Positions 43,354-55,050 of a stretch of 64,000 nt of DNA are shown here, piece after piece. The position numbers and the translations under genes were made by a program. This DNA is from Narthecium ossifragum (taxonomy: Eukaryota > Streptophyta > Magnoliopsida > Dioscoreales > Nartheciaceae), in NCBI GenBank assembly GCA_963920575.1, contig OY986973.1:17160062-17224061 (forward strand), read 5' to 3'. Each line of letters starts with the position of its first letter. Position 1 is the stretch's first letter. Under the pieces are notes generated by a model that saw only the letters and a list, made by a program, of their open reading frames with translations, was not told the DNA's origin and did no database searches.

Positions 43354-44997
43354 TCAATTTTGCCGAAGAAAGAGAGTGAATTGAGTCTTTTCGTCCGGCG
43401 TCATATGGGAGCTGATGAATGTTGGACGAGGATCGTCTTCTGCCCCCAGGTTGATTTCTTCTAAATCACCTATGGTTGCTTGACCGCCGTCTTCTAGCTG
43501 TGGTAGCGCTCCTTGGAGATCGACGACCTCTATAGAAGTAGCGCATACTTGGAACTCATATCCAAGCCCTGCTCTGTCAAAGGTTAAGTCTTCGCCGTAA
43601 CGAATAGCCTCTTTTTGCGACTCTGTCAAGAGATCTTCAAAGGGTTGTTTCTTGCCTCGACCTCCGCACAAACCTTCGCCAGAAGTGATATCATATCCCA
43701 TGCGAGCCATCATATGCAACGGCTTTTGATCGTAAAATAGTATGGGCAACCTTGTGTTTGTTACATGTGTATCCGACGTGATCAGGGAGGCTTGTACAAA
43801 CTTGATAGGTTGTCCGTACTTCATGTTCCCTTCATCGCCACCTATTCCTTCATTCACCTGGGCTTTCCCTTTGTTTGGGGGCTGCTTGACATAGGAAGGC
43901 AGGAGCCTAGGGAGAGGCACTGGGAAATCTTGAAGAAAGGATTTAGAAAGTTTCTCTTCAACAACTGTGAATATTGGGTCTTCGGGCTTCCTTTGACTGC
44001 TTGGAACATAGCGATATGTCTTCTTCCCTTGTGCAGGCTTCTTCCCTTGCTGAACTTCCATGGTGAATCTTTCCGTGAAGCCCATATCCGAAGTAGGTGT
44101 GGGGTCACATTTCTTCAGGTTTAATGGCGGTTCTAGATAGAACTTGGCGTCGGTGAAGAATGCTTCCCCTGGTGTGAATGGCTTCATGTCGGCGAACACC
44201 CTCTTGACGTCGCCTTCAGGAGTCTGATACTTGAAACATTGATGGAGTGTTGAGGGAACAACCTTATATTCATGGAGCCAAGGCCTCCCTAACAGTGCAT
44301 TATAAGAGGTTCGAGCGTCGATAACATGGAAAACGACGCTCGTAGCCATGTCTTGAAGTTTTAGTGCTAGATGTATAGAACCTAATACATGTTGTCCGAC
44401 TTGGTTTGAAGCCTTGGACTATTATGTTACTTGATGTCAAGTCATCGATATCATATCCTAAGTCACGAAGCGTTTTGAGTGGCAGAAGATTAATGGCCGA
44501 CCCACAGTCTAACATTACCCGTGACGTAGGAACGTTATCGATATCACCGGTCATTAATAACGGCCTATTATAGGGTTTTGCCCCGAGTAATAGGTCGACA
44601 TCGGAAAATTCTATGTTTAAACTTTCGACTACATGGGCATTAGTTTGGGGGACTTCTGCCCGGTAGTCGTCTGGAAAAGATAATGCAGTTATAAGAGACC
44701 TATGAAAATCATGTGAGAGACACAAGGCATCGTACACACTAAGCAATGCAGGTATTTTCTTTAAATGAGAAACAACATTGTACTTAACAGACTCATTCGA
44801 GTTTACATCATGCATTGCTTGTTGCGGTTCTTGGCCCCTTCCTCTTGGGAGTGAAAGTTGGGAATCTGGAAGTCGGAGCCCGGAGCGGGTGACGATCTCG
44901 TGGACTTCGGGAAGCAGAGGGACTCATCAACAGCTTCCAAAACTCCTATCGTAAAGCAAGAGTAATCCTCGTTGTCCCAAGGGACATTATTTTGCAG
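43354..44997 (-). pseudogene. Tat protease and protease-RT linker
   Basis: The frame from 44997 encodes NNVPWDNEDYSCF, then a retroviral-type aspartic protease whose catalytic motif reads MLDCGSAINLLPL (44530-44490) where most have D-S/T-G. After a frame change near 44350 it gives VIDARTSYNALLGRPWLHEY, the usual end of this protease. A 250-residue linker follows with a glycine-rich MGYD...GEGLCGGRGKK segment that resembles a G-patch. The protease would cut the polyprotein. An Athila solo LTR separates it from gag. Confidence 0.85.
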
Positions 44998-45182
44998 CAC
45001 ATTGATATCGCTCAAATGTGTCACGCACAGCGGTCGCGGTGTAGTACAACATAAGAGAGGTCGAACCCACAGAGAGACAAGCAAGAAAGATCCAGAAACG
45101 CGAATAACAATGAATTGAAGACAAACAAGAACGTTAAACTTAAGAAAGTAAATCGTAGATGTAATGATGAGATAAAAGTTAA

Positions 45183-45445
45183 GGGTTAATAACATTTTAC
45201 TACCATATAGTTTGAAAATATGTCAATTTACCCCTTATATTTTAAAACGTGACAAAACACACCCTTAATTTATCAATGTGATCGTATTACACCCAAATGT
45301 GACAAAACACACCCCATATATAGGGGGTAAATTGGGTGTAATACGACCACATTGATAAATTAAGGGTGTGTTTTGTCACGTTTTAAAATATATGGGGTAA
45401 ATTGACATATTTTCAAACTATAGGGGAGTAAGATGTTATTAACCC
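45183..45445. mobile_element. Foldback MITE within the Athila solo LTR
   Basis: The two halves are long inverted copies (GGGTTAATAACAT...ATGTTATTAACCC) with few mismatches; the arms are about 110 bp. AAAGTTAA lies on both outer sides, giving a 7- to 9-bp target duplication, which suggests a Mutator- or hAT-type MITE. It is absent from the other copy of this LTR. It is the youngest layer in this stack. Confidence 0.85.
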
Positions 45446-46154
45446 TAAAGTTAACGAAAGAAATCAAGATTTGAATGAGGCTAGGCTTCAGGAATCACTT
45501 CACTCGGATTTAGGTTTTTCTTTTCTCAATGGTTCATATGATACTCAGTTAAGGGATTCACATCCCAATCACCTTAACCGGAAGATATGGACGTATAAAC
45601 CTAACAAAATATATAAATGTCTCTTCCTACGATTGGTTCTTCCTTTTTATAGTTCTAACTTCATCCAACCAAAACCTAAGAATATATGATACCGGCTGTC
45701 ACTACAGGCAACATATAGCAAAAGTTCATTGGGACAAAGCTCTAACTCTATCTAACTGGATCTCTAAGCATACACAATACCAACTCTCACAATCGGCAAT
45801 GCATAGCAAAGATTTCACGAGATAAAGTAGGTAAACGTAAGATAAAACTATGGGATTATAAGATCATGAAAGACGCATGACCAGATTCATAATATTAATC
45901 ATCCACATAGAAATCTATAATCTGAAAATAATCTTTGAAGATCCAATACATAAAAAAGAGTTTAACAATAAAGATTAAAACTATGAACCATTGTTGGAGA
46001 AGAAGCCCTAGTCCTCGCTAGATCATCCGTCCGCCATGCCCGCAGATTACTCGGCCATGGATGGAGTTGTCTTCATCTTCTTCTCTTAGAAAACGCCCAG
46101 GAAATAGCCTCCAAAAACGTCCAAGAAGTCCCCCTCAAACCCTAGAAAGAGTCT

Positions 46155-46162
46155 TATTTATA
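46155..46162 (-). promoter_or_regulatory. TATA box of Athila solo LTR
   Basis: TATAAATA on the minus strand, equivalent to 5185-5192 in the other copy, with the ATCAATGG/AGATCTAATTCG block just upstream (46180-46206). Confidence 0.75.
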
Positions 46163-46225
46163 GCCTTAAGTGTCTCCACCCTCGAATTAGATCTAAACCA
46201 TTGATTTTCTTCACTGGGAAAGTAG

Positions 46226-46375
46226 GATCGATCCTTCCAGGGGTGTCGGATCGATCTAACTCAGTAGGATGGATAGTAGGATCGATCTTACTGTGAACAG
46301 CAGAAAAGCATGTGTTCTGTCAGGTCTGCGCGTAGACGGATCGATCCTTCTATGGGTGTCGAATCGATCCTTCTT
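46226..46375 (-). repeat. GATCGATC palindrome array in Athila solo LTR
   Basis: Five copies or half copies (AGGATCGATCCTT, CGGATCGATC, AGGATCGATCTT, CGGATCGATCCTT, GAATCGATCC) lie here against about nine in the other Athila LTR. Some arms here are AGG/CCT where the first copy has TCC/GGA. Confidence 0.85.
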
Positions 46376-46738
46376 TCCAGAGTATTTACTGCTTTGACAT
46401 CCATACTGCGCCATCAGTACTAAAATTATCATAACTTCCTCTAGGAAAGTCCGAATCATGAACCATAAAATTCTCCAGAAACTAGACTTCAAGAGCTTTC
46501 CAACCATATATGGCACATCATTTGGTTCTTCATGAGCAGGTACAGTTTAATCTTTAAAGTTGATCCGTATACTCTTTTCAGCTTCTTTTAGCTACAATTT
46601 CCTGCATTTTCCAAACAACTATGTGAAGCATATGAAAGTATAAAAATAGTGCTAAAGAAGTTGATTAAGGGTGAAGATATAACAATTGAGATGGTTATAG
46701 GGTTGTTCAGTGTGCACTTTCATGCACTCATCACACAT

Positions 46739-49700
46739 GTGGCATCCTAGCTCGGAGATCCGTGGAGACTTGATGAATGAACCCTTCTATCTCTTCACGA
46801 TTCATCACCTTTGTCAAGATCTTGTACTTCGGAGATCTGTGCCGCTTCGGCCTCGGCTGCCAATCTCGGGGAAGCGGTGGTCTTGGAGGGTTATATCTGG
46901 CGGCCTTAATCCTTTGGTTGAAGCCTTGTTTCTTCTTCTGTCTCTTGTTGAAGTAGGTTTTCCCGAAGCGATCATAACTCGGCTCTATGTCGGACCAGGT
47001 GTCTTCATCATTTGAGTCAGGGGGCACAATTCTCCCAAGGTAGGCCAAGGGCTTCCCTCGACGGACACCTGGACAGGAGCCACGTATTTCTCCGGGGGAG
47101 AAATAGACATATATCCATTCTCAATGTCGCTGGGAGGAAGTATTTGAGGGACACGCCCCGTTTTCCTAAGAGCAAGTGCCGAGAGTGTGTACTCTTCATG
47201 TAAGGCTCCAGATCTGGCCACAGTTGTGATCATGTGCGTCGACTCTGTCCTTTTCTCTTTTTGAAGCTTTTTCAGGAGCCCGGTGTCCATAACTCCTTCG
47301 CCGATCAGCTTCTGGATCTTGTCCTTGAGGAAGAAGCAGTCTTGGAGGGTGTGTCCCAGTATCCTATGGTAGTGGCAATACTTAGGTTCGTCCACCTTAT
47401 TTGCTTCTTCAGGGTGTCGTGGCTCCGGGAGCTCTAGAAGTCTAATATCCAGCAAGCCCCTGAAGATGTCAGAGACTTCTTCTCGAGGGAAGGAGTACTC
47501 TTTTTCTATTCTCTCCTTAAGAGTCTTCATCCGCCGCTGTGTTGGTTCCGACGAGCCATCCCTGGACCGAAATTGTTCTCTGGGAACGTAAGTCTCCTTT
47601 GGTTTAGGCACATCTGTTGTGGAGGTTTGCAGCACTGCCTTCCCCTTTGGTGGAGCTTTATCTTTCTTGGTATGATCTACGACTCCATCCGTTGTATGAT
47701 TTTTTATGGCTATATGGTGCAGGTAGTTTTCGATGACTGTGGCCTTAGAGGCCAATTCCTCGAAGGAGAGCGGACGAACGCCTTGCAAGTATAGTGCTAT
47801 CTCCGGACGCAGGTTGTTCATACACATCCGTACAGCTTCTGCTTCCGTGATGGGCTGCGGGCAATGGATGCTTAAGTTCCTCCATCTGTTGATGAAGTCC
47901 GCAGTTTTCTCATGTGGACTCTGTTCGGTTTGGGTGAGCTCCGTAATCCCTATGCTTCTTTGGGTACTATAGAACCTTTGAAGAAATGCCTCCTGCATTT
48001 GTTCCTATGAGGTGATAGATCTCGGAAGCAGCTTGTTGTACCAAGTAAACGCCGGTCCAGAGAGGGTTTGGACGAACTGACGTAGTAACAGCGCACCGTT
48101 ATGAGCCGTGTCCTGGCAGGCCAGTAGGAAATGAGCAATGTGCTCATGCGGGGATCCGCTCCCGCTAAACTTGGCGAATTGAGGCTGCCGATAGTTTGCT
48201 GGGTATGGGACCAGGTCTATATCGACAGGGTATGGCTTCATGTATCTCGGCCTCGTGGCATACTAGTTTTGCATGTGGAAGGCCCTCACGCTCTCGGCGA
48301 CTAATTTTTGTACAGTGTCAAGAGGTACCATATTGGGTGACACATTCGCATGAGAATTTCAGGAGGCACTTGAGCTCTGAGGCTGGCTATCTCGGCATCC
48401 TTTAGTTGTAGCGCGTTCCTCAATTGCTCCAACTCCTCTTCGACCGTAGTAGCAAAGACTTGGTAGCGCTCAGGTGAAGGGGACCTGCTTGTGGGTGACT
48501 CGTTCGCCGGGGACTCAGGGAGAGTAGGAAATTGGCATTCATATGACGCCTCGGAAGCCACGTCTTTACTGCCAAGGGAGCGGGTGACGCTTCTAGTCTG
48601 TGGACGGTTTGGTAAGTTGACGATGACGCATTTTTGAATTTCTTCAACGGCGGTTTTCCTCCTTCGTCTTTTCGGCGGAACATTCGAAGACGTATTGGAG
48701 GAATTGGATATCTCGTAGTCTTGAATTCCAATGGCCATTGCTGCAATGATATCAAATTCATTGTCTTGAAAGACCCCCTATGTGTTTGGACTTGTCCATG
48801 ATGAAGCCTCGAACGAATTGGTCTTGAGAGATACTCCATAATAAGGGTGGCTTGAGCCCACAGTATGAAACGGAGGACGATGCGCAACCGCTTTTGACTT
48901 CGTATTGTTCCTCTTTTCGACAGGCTTCTCTCCCTTGACAGGGATATGGGTGAACTGTGGTTGGTCGTAGCTTTCTTCAGGCTGGAGACTGTCGTCATTG
49001 ATGTGAAGGGTGTTGGCGTCGCCTACATCAGAGTTCGCCTCACCTTGAAGACTCTGCAGCTCCTGGGTGATGTAGTATGTGTAGGCTACTCGCATATCCT
49101 CGATGTAACTTTGATGAGTCGGATGTTTGGGCTTCGCATTCCTCCGTTGGCGTTAATACTCTGCTCGGAGTAACTGAACATAGCAGTACCGAACGTGGAG
49201 CGACGCCTCATCATTTCCTGTCGCGTGGAGGCCAATCCAAGGTTTGTCGGGGTACACCTCACAATGAGCTTCGTAGTCAACCTTAGGGGCTACCTACGTT
49301 TTCGCAACAGATGGATAGATTATTTTGGTTTTACCTTTCAGATCTTCGGCACATGGTGCAGAGATCGTCTGGATTGCAGAAGTTTTCCTGGCCACCATGG
49401 GTCTTCCCTTGGAAGTAACGAGAGTAAAGCCGTCGTCATAGGTCGGAATGGGTTCGACTGCCCCCGGCTACCTCTGCGGAACTAACGTCTTCGATTGTCC
49501 GACTGCCACTGTGCGCGGCTTGCTCGTTGGAACTTTGGCATTCTCGGCTTGATGGGTGCGAGATCCGGCTGAGGAGCCCTCGACACCTGTCGCTGGACAA
49601 TTTTAGGAAGTCTTCAACTTCATTTGATGGCTCGAACCGCTTGACGGTGCCGACGTCTTTGGTTTGACGTCTTTGGTTGCTCTTGGGTAGACACAAAGTC

Positions 49701-49995
49701 CTTTTGCAATTGTCTTGTTTTCTTCCTGGCCGCCAGGTCCAACTGAGGGAGCTTTAGCGTTATGCTTCCTTCGACGAACCGGGAGTTCATCTTGGCGAGT
49801 CATTGTCTCTTCATGAGGTCCTACGATAGTCTTTGCTTGTGCATCGGAGGTAGCTGCTTTTGGAGTGGTGAAGGAAACTTTTGATGGCGTTGTTGGCATC
49901 AGAAGGCCGTCGCTTCCAATCGGGATGTTAAAAGAGAGGTCGCCAAAGCGAATAGTGACAAATGCTTCCAACGTCGCCTGTGCCATATCCTTCAT
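46739..49995 (-). pseudogene. gag: Tat gag
   Basis: The frame starts near 49995 (MKDMAQATLEAFVTIRFGDL) with a poorly conserved lysine/proline-rich N-terminal half running through several broken frames to about 48350. The conserved capsid-like region follows (48241-47860; FAKFSGSGSPHEHIAHFLLAC, GPAFTWYNKLLP, EAFLQRFYS, SPHEKTADFINRWR), then a zinc-knuckle-like CHYHRILGHTLQDC near 47370 and a basic tail. A stop at 48005, a frameshift near 47040 and several upstream breaks show decay. Gag would form the particle that packages element RNA. The Athila solo LTR cuts off the last part. Confidence 0.85.
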
Positions 49996-50110
49996 TTAAG
50001 AAGCTAGACTTGTCAAGATGTAAGAGTATATATGTATTTTGATTTTAATTTTGATGATCATTTTCTTTTCTTTTCTTTTTTTGGATCTAGAGATGGGAGG
50101 TAAGGTGTGG

Positions 50111-50127
50111 TCCCACCGGGCGTGCCA
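50111..50127 (-). other. Primer binding site of Tat element
   Basis: On the minus strand TGGCACGCCCGGTGGGA begins 5 bases after the 5' LTR end (50133). It starts with TGG as required for pairing with the CCA end of a tRNA. I do not assign the tRNA. Gag starts about 115 bases further on. Confidence 0.8.
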
Positions 50128-50132
50128 GATTT

Positions 50133-52090
50133 TGTTCATGGATAAAACGTCGATCTCGCGGGGACGAGATTTCTATTTTATTTCCAAGCAAATCATTTTT
50201 AATTTCATTTAAAGAAATTGCAGGCACCACACCCCTGGATCGCCAAATCGACAAATCCATCATTTACATCCCCTTAGTGAACACCATCGATTCTAGATCC
50301 AATAAGCATTTTTTATAACAAAAGAAGAAAAAAAATGAAAAGAAAACAAGTGACTTGGGGTCTTAAACCGCCACCTTTATTGCCATGCACGCCATCTTTG
50401 TCGGCGGGGCTTCTAAGTCCGCTGGGCTTGGGAGAGTTGTCGCCGTCCAACGGGATCCGACCTCCGTTGTCGTGGGAGGACGACAATGAAGTCGGCTTAG
50501 AGAAGCCTAGGCTGGAACTGAAGAATGCACCGGCTGGAACAGAGGATGCACCGGCTGGAACAGAGGATGTGCGGCGAGCGGCTGGGAGCTGAAACTTTCG
50601 TCGCCGGAACGATCTTGAGAAGACGATGGCAGACGTCCCTCTTCAGAGTGGCTTTACGTCCTTGCGTTGCTGGACCGCCGGGGAGATGGAGAAACGTCGG
50701 GCTGGAACAGGGGAAACAGGGGAAACTTTGCCTTCGAAGCCGCCGGCAACGAGAGAGGGAGAGCTTAGGCCCGATCCCCGTCGCTGGCGATAAAACGGGC
50801 TGGAGCGCCTTGCTGGAGGTCTGGGCCGTGCTGTGAGAGGAGAGGTGGAGCTTGAGCCGCGGGATCGACGGAGCTTCTTGCAGCGGGAACCCAAAGACGC
50901 GAGCTCTGGATGGGTTCCGGCTATGTCGGCGAGACCGGCGCCGTCTGGTGGTGCACAACGTTGGAGCGTCAACAGGAGCTCTCCGTCTTCAAGCCTTCGA
51001 GCTCTATTTCTCCGACGTGAGCGTCTTGGCAAGAACTCGTCGTCTTTCTTCGGACATCTTGCGCAGCCTCCCAACATTCTTCAACCAGCCTTCCAACGTT
51101 TCTTCAACCAGCCTTCACCACTCTTCAACCAGCCTTCAACGCTCTTCAACCCCCCCTTCACACCGCATACCTCCTCTATTTATAGGCACGAGAGGTGTAT
51201 GTCTTTACATGGAATGGGATCATGGATCCCTTAATCAAAGGGTGTTGATTGTATTTAGAGAATGCTGATCCTTTTATATAAGGATAGCTACAACAGGATC
51301 ATGGTCCCTAATCAAAGGGATGGTGATTGCATTAGAATGCTGATCCTTTTATATAATAGCTACCATGCAACCCATCTGTGATTGCTTTTGATTTTATTTT
51401 TTAATATAGTATGGGATGATTGACCATGCAACCTGATTGGAGATGGCTTCTTTAAGTGTTCTGGCGGATCCTTTTCTGAAATTCGAGAGTGATGTTCGAA
51501 TTTCAAATTTATCACGATTTGAATATTTTTTGAATATTTGTCCAGCTTTAATAAGTCACATGTGAATATTTACTCCCGTACAGAATATTTATCTGAATTC
51601 TGCATGTTTACATGAGTTTTACCAAAATATCCTCAGCGGTCATATATGTTGGACCAAAGTATTTTAGAGGGTGGAATGGTCAGATTTCAGACAATTATAT
51701 CCCCGAGGGTGTGAATTGACTGAAATACCCCTCAAGGTTAAGGGTAGAGGTAAGGTTACCAAAATACCCCTGGGGCTTAAATGTTCGAAATACCCCTTTG
51801 GTTGTGGCTCATTTGCTGTCCAAATATATATTTTGGACGAAAATACCCCCCGAGGTGAACGGGACGTCGAAGGTTGATGTGTGGCCATAATCATCTCCTG
51901 AGAGTTGCAGATGACCAAAGTACCCTTATCATGGGCGCTTTTGGAAAATTATCTTAGATTTGTAGGTTTACGTGGGATACTGTCAAAACCATCTAAGGAT
52001 CGATGAAAGAATTCTGAAATATCTGAATTTGTGTGTTCTTTATCAGAATTTCAAAAATACCCCTGAAGGCTATAATTACCAAAATACCCC
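50133..52090 (-). repeat. Tat 5' LTR, first part missing
   Basis: It matches the segments of the interrupted 3' LTR in order, from the TTATCCATGAACA end at 50133 to about 52090, with three 21-bp units at 50510-50572 and a TATA box at 51177-51184. Similarity stops after CCAAAATACCCCT at 52090. The last roughly 420 bp, including the TGTTGACACC end, are absent, so the 5' edge and its target duplication were deleted. Confidence 0.92.
51177..51184 (-). promoter_or_regulatory. TATA box of Tat 5' LTR
   Basis: TATAAATA on the minus strand in CCTATAAATAGAGG. This would be the promoter for the full-length element RNA, though U3 upstream of 52090 is missing. Confidence 0.7.
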
Positions 52091-54470
52091 TGAAAGCTAT
52101 TCATTAGAATAACAATAATCTAATGTCATACATGAATAGTACAGTGGTGGACATGAAATAGAATGAAATTAGAAAAGTCAATCCATAATTCCAATAAACC
52201 TCATGCAAAGCTACAAAGTAAGCTGTGATTGAGAATGTTCAAATATAGAATCTCATTAGTTAAGCTAACTCAAAGGACTCTAACTTGTAATAAGCTACAA
52301 AAACCTGAACAAGCCACAAATAACCCATGACCAAGATCCAAGATTTAAAATATCAGAGCAAGCTGCAATAAGATCCAAGATCCACAAGAGATGAAGCAAA
52401 TGTAATAAGAGAAGAAATCTCATACTCATTCGTGTGCTATTCAAGGCTAGTATCCAATCTACGACCACCACCCGTACCGTCCACTGTATTAAGCTTTATT
52501 AATTTTGAAAATTATATGTCAATAAAGATAAGTGAATAAGTGATTAGCAAAGAGTAATAATACAAACAAAAATGAACAAAAGCAATTATATGGACTAAAT
52601 TTAGTAAGATACCTTGTTCAAATGTTTCTTATTCTATCAAATATTCCTCCACAACCATAGATTGAAGGTTCGAAGAGCTCCGTAGCCAATCTTGTACGCA
52701 AATTAGGGCCTCCGCTATCTTAGGAGTAAGAGAACTTCTAAATGCATCTAAAACTCTCCCACCGGTGCTAAAGGTAGATTCCGAAGCCACAGTTGAAATT
52801 GGAATCACTATGAGATCAGAGCCATGGCCGACAATATAGGGAATCTAGAGGAATTGTACTTCCACCATAGTAAAATATCAAAATTATCACAATCTTTTCA
52901 TTGGCTTCATCTAAATACTTATCCAACTCTGATTTACTACCGCCACCACCAGCTTCTGATTGTAATCTCCTTAGTCTAGAAAGTACCTTGGCCTTGAATT
53001 AATTTGCAATTGGTACTTCTTCATCCATATGCATTTGAGATGTATTGGATGCCTCACTTGTAACCGAACCGCGGCTTTCATGTGAGGCCAATTTTATGTA
53101 CTCCTTAAACATTTTGTAGGTGACATATTTGATGCTTTTAACAATCTTTTCACCATCTTCAATTCCATACATTTCATCTATTGCAAGAATAGTATATCTT
53201 AACTTGTACCTTGGATCAAACAGAACCGGCACAAATGTCAATATGTTCAATTTATCACTGTTTGGTCCCCAGTATTTGTCAAACTTATCTTTCATTTTGG
53301 TGGCCATGAAGCACAATCCAATGTCATTACTACTGCTGCATTCTTGCAACAAACCAGACAACATACTAAGTTCATGGAAGAAGCTACTTGATGTGACATA
53401 AGAAGTACTTGACACTTTCAATGTTAGCTCATAAAAGTTCCCCAAGAATTCCACTAACCTTCTAACATTTTCCTAATCTTCTGCAGTAGGCATTCCTTCT
53501 CTTCCATTATTCTCAAGTTCAATTCTAATCTGCGGCTCTATCTCTTCAAACCTCTCAATTGCAGTTTCAAACTTCTGAGCGACATCCAACATCATATAAG
53601 TAGAGTTCCACCTAGTGCTCACATCTAGGCTCAACAAGCTCTTGTTTTATATTTTCTCAAGCTCCACACATTCTTTGAACTTTTGTAACCTCATAGGTGA
53701 CTGCTTCACAAATTTTACCACTGCACGAACTCGACTAACTGATGTGCCCATTTCACTTAATCATTCACCAACTATTAAGTTGATGATATGCGCCAGTCTC
53801 CATCCAAGACACTCATTGATTTCCTCTTCAAGTACCTGACAGCTGAATCATTTGAGGATGCATTATCCACTGTCACCGTAAAGATCTTCCGTATCCCCCA
53901 ATCTTTCAAGCACTTCTCAAGTAGCCTATCAATAGCCTTACCTTTATGACTTGTGATTGGACAAAAATTTATTATTTTTTTGTGTAATTTCCAATCACTA
54001 TCAATGAAGTGGGTTGTAAGACACATATAATTGATCCTTTGAAGTGATGTCCATGATTGTAACAATCTCTTTAAATAGCTTCTTCAATTTTGTCCTTTCC
54101 TCATCAAAATGATTGTAACAATCCTTTCTAATTATCCACCTGGAGCACACATGGAATCTTGGACTTAATGCTTTACAAAACTCCTTAAAGGCCTCTGACT
54201 CAACAAACTTGAAAGGTAACTCATTAAGTATGATCATATGAGCTAATGCCTTCCTACAATACTCTTGATTAAATTTCCACGTGCTAACAACAGTTCAATC
54301 TCCATCTTCATCCCTTACAAAGCTTATTTTTGTTTGTTGGCCACTTGAGCGAGGAGCCATTTTGCATTTTAGAATATGCTTCTTAAGTGACGATGTCCCA
54401 TTTTTTACTGGATCAGAATGAAAAGTTTTCTGACAATAGTTGCACTTGTTTCTTTGTTTTTGATAAGACG
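52091..54470 (-). mobile_element. zf-BED hAT remnant between Tat and Athila-like elements
   Basis: A second hAT copy, different from the one in ZIP. Its transposase runs on the minus strand (52630-54470) and its 5' end is cut by the LTR at 54471. 52091-52620 is AT-rich 3' flank of the transposase gene with no gene seen. If the hAT-like end at 19441-19576 belongs to it, the Tat element inserted into this transposon. Confidence 0.75.
52630..54470 (-). pseudogene. hAT transposase pseudogene (zf-BED, DUF4413-like, dimerisation)
   Basis: In minus-strand order: a BED zinc finger (CNYCQKTFHSD...TSSLKKHILKC) at 54470-54300, the region FKEFCKALSPRFHVCSRW, the catalytic RNase H-like part with HFIDSDWKLHKKIINF and VDNASSND (54000-53850), a DUF4413-like stretch with KFDKYWG and VLFDPRYKLRY (53454-52999), and the C-terminal dimerisation domain (about 52830-52650; STVASESTFSTGGRVL...TPK.AEALICVQDWL). 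Frames change at about 54240, 54000, 53770 and 53460, and stops are present. It resembles RICESLEEPER/Tam3-type transposases and is inactive. Confidence 0.9.
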
Positions 54471-54630
54471 TGAAAAGTGCACAAATCACCCTTTTAATTT
54501 GGCCTTGTTAGTCTCCGAGCAAGGCCTTACTGACTACCATTACCCCATTACAGGTACTAAAGCCCTCAAAGAGGATTGGATCAAGTTTAGAGCTAAAACG
54601 AACGCATTTGGGCAAGTTTAGTACAAAGAA

Positions 54631-54978
54631 GATCGATCTTCTATTGAAGAAGATCGATCCTTTAAAGACATCAAGAAGAAATCCACGCAGAACAACAAAG
54701 ATCAATCTTCCCATCATAAAAAGATTGATCATCTATGTGCACCCTCAGTGACAGAGCGCAAGGTTTGAAAAGATCGATCTTCCTCTAGGAGATGATCGAT
54801 CTTTTACGTGTAAAAGAGATGACCGAGCGCAACAATTCAGAAGATTGATCTACTTTTACGAGAAGATCGATCACCTTATGGGGATGAAGAGCACATAAAG
54901 CGCAAAAGATTGATCTTCAGCTATAGGAAGATCGATCTTCCACGGGAGCAGCAAGCACACGGAAGAGAAAGATCGATC
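54631..54978 (+). repeat. GATCGATC palindrome array, AAGATCGATCTT form
   Basis: About eight full copies (54631, 54652, 54772, 54794, 54864, 54930, 54971 and relatives) occur, with GATTGATC variants between them. The arms are mostly AAG/CTT. The array ends about 65 bp before the TATA box. Confidence 0.88.
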
Positions 54979-55042
54979 TTTATGTGTCAGCCGAGCAAAA
55001 TCAACGGCCCAGATCTAATCCGAGTGGGGGATGCTCGTAGGC

Positions 55043-55050
55043 TATAAATA
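55043..55050 (+). promoter_or_regulatory. TATA box of Athila-like LTR
   Basis: TATAAATA in AGGCTATAAATAGGCCC. Upstream at 54999-55021 is the block ATCAACGG....AGATCTAATCCG shared with the Athila LTR at 5141. Confidence 0.8.

Larger units (their letters stand above)
45003..46733 (-). mobile_element. Athila solo LTR inside Tat gag-pol
   Basis: The ends TGATGAGTGCAT...GAGCGATATCA on the minus strand match the 3' LTR at 4427-6156, and CACAT flanks both sides (44998-45002 and 46734-46738). It is 1,731 bp including a 263-bp MITE, so the LTR itself lacks about 260 bp compared with the first copy, chiefly in the palindrome region. Removing it joins gag (RARMPHV) to LQNNVPWD in frame. Confidence 0.95.
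19577..52090 (-). mobile_element. Giant Tat-lineage Ty3/gypsy element with five nested LTR insertions
   Basis: Read on the minus strand it has a 5' LTR (50133-52090, truncated), a primer binding site, gag, protease, RT, RNase H plus a second RNase H, integrase, a long 3' region with an antisense accessory gene, a polypurine tract (31887-31900) and a 3' LTR (19577-31886). The second RNase H and the antisense accessory gene place it in the Tat group (Ogre/Retand relatives). Nested insertions lie at 20249-25705, 26562-29055, 29344-31350, 38939-41285 and 45003-46733, each with a perfect 5-bp duplication. Without them the element is roughly 18 kb. The two LTRs differ at about six sites over their first 165 bp by eye, so the insertion is not very recent. 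Confidence 0.9.

Noticed and set aside
54471..54489. Start codon of the hAT transposase at 54489
   Set aside because: The bases from 54471 belong to the inserted LTR. The transposase N-terminus was cut off by that insertion.
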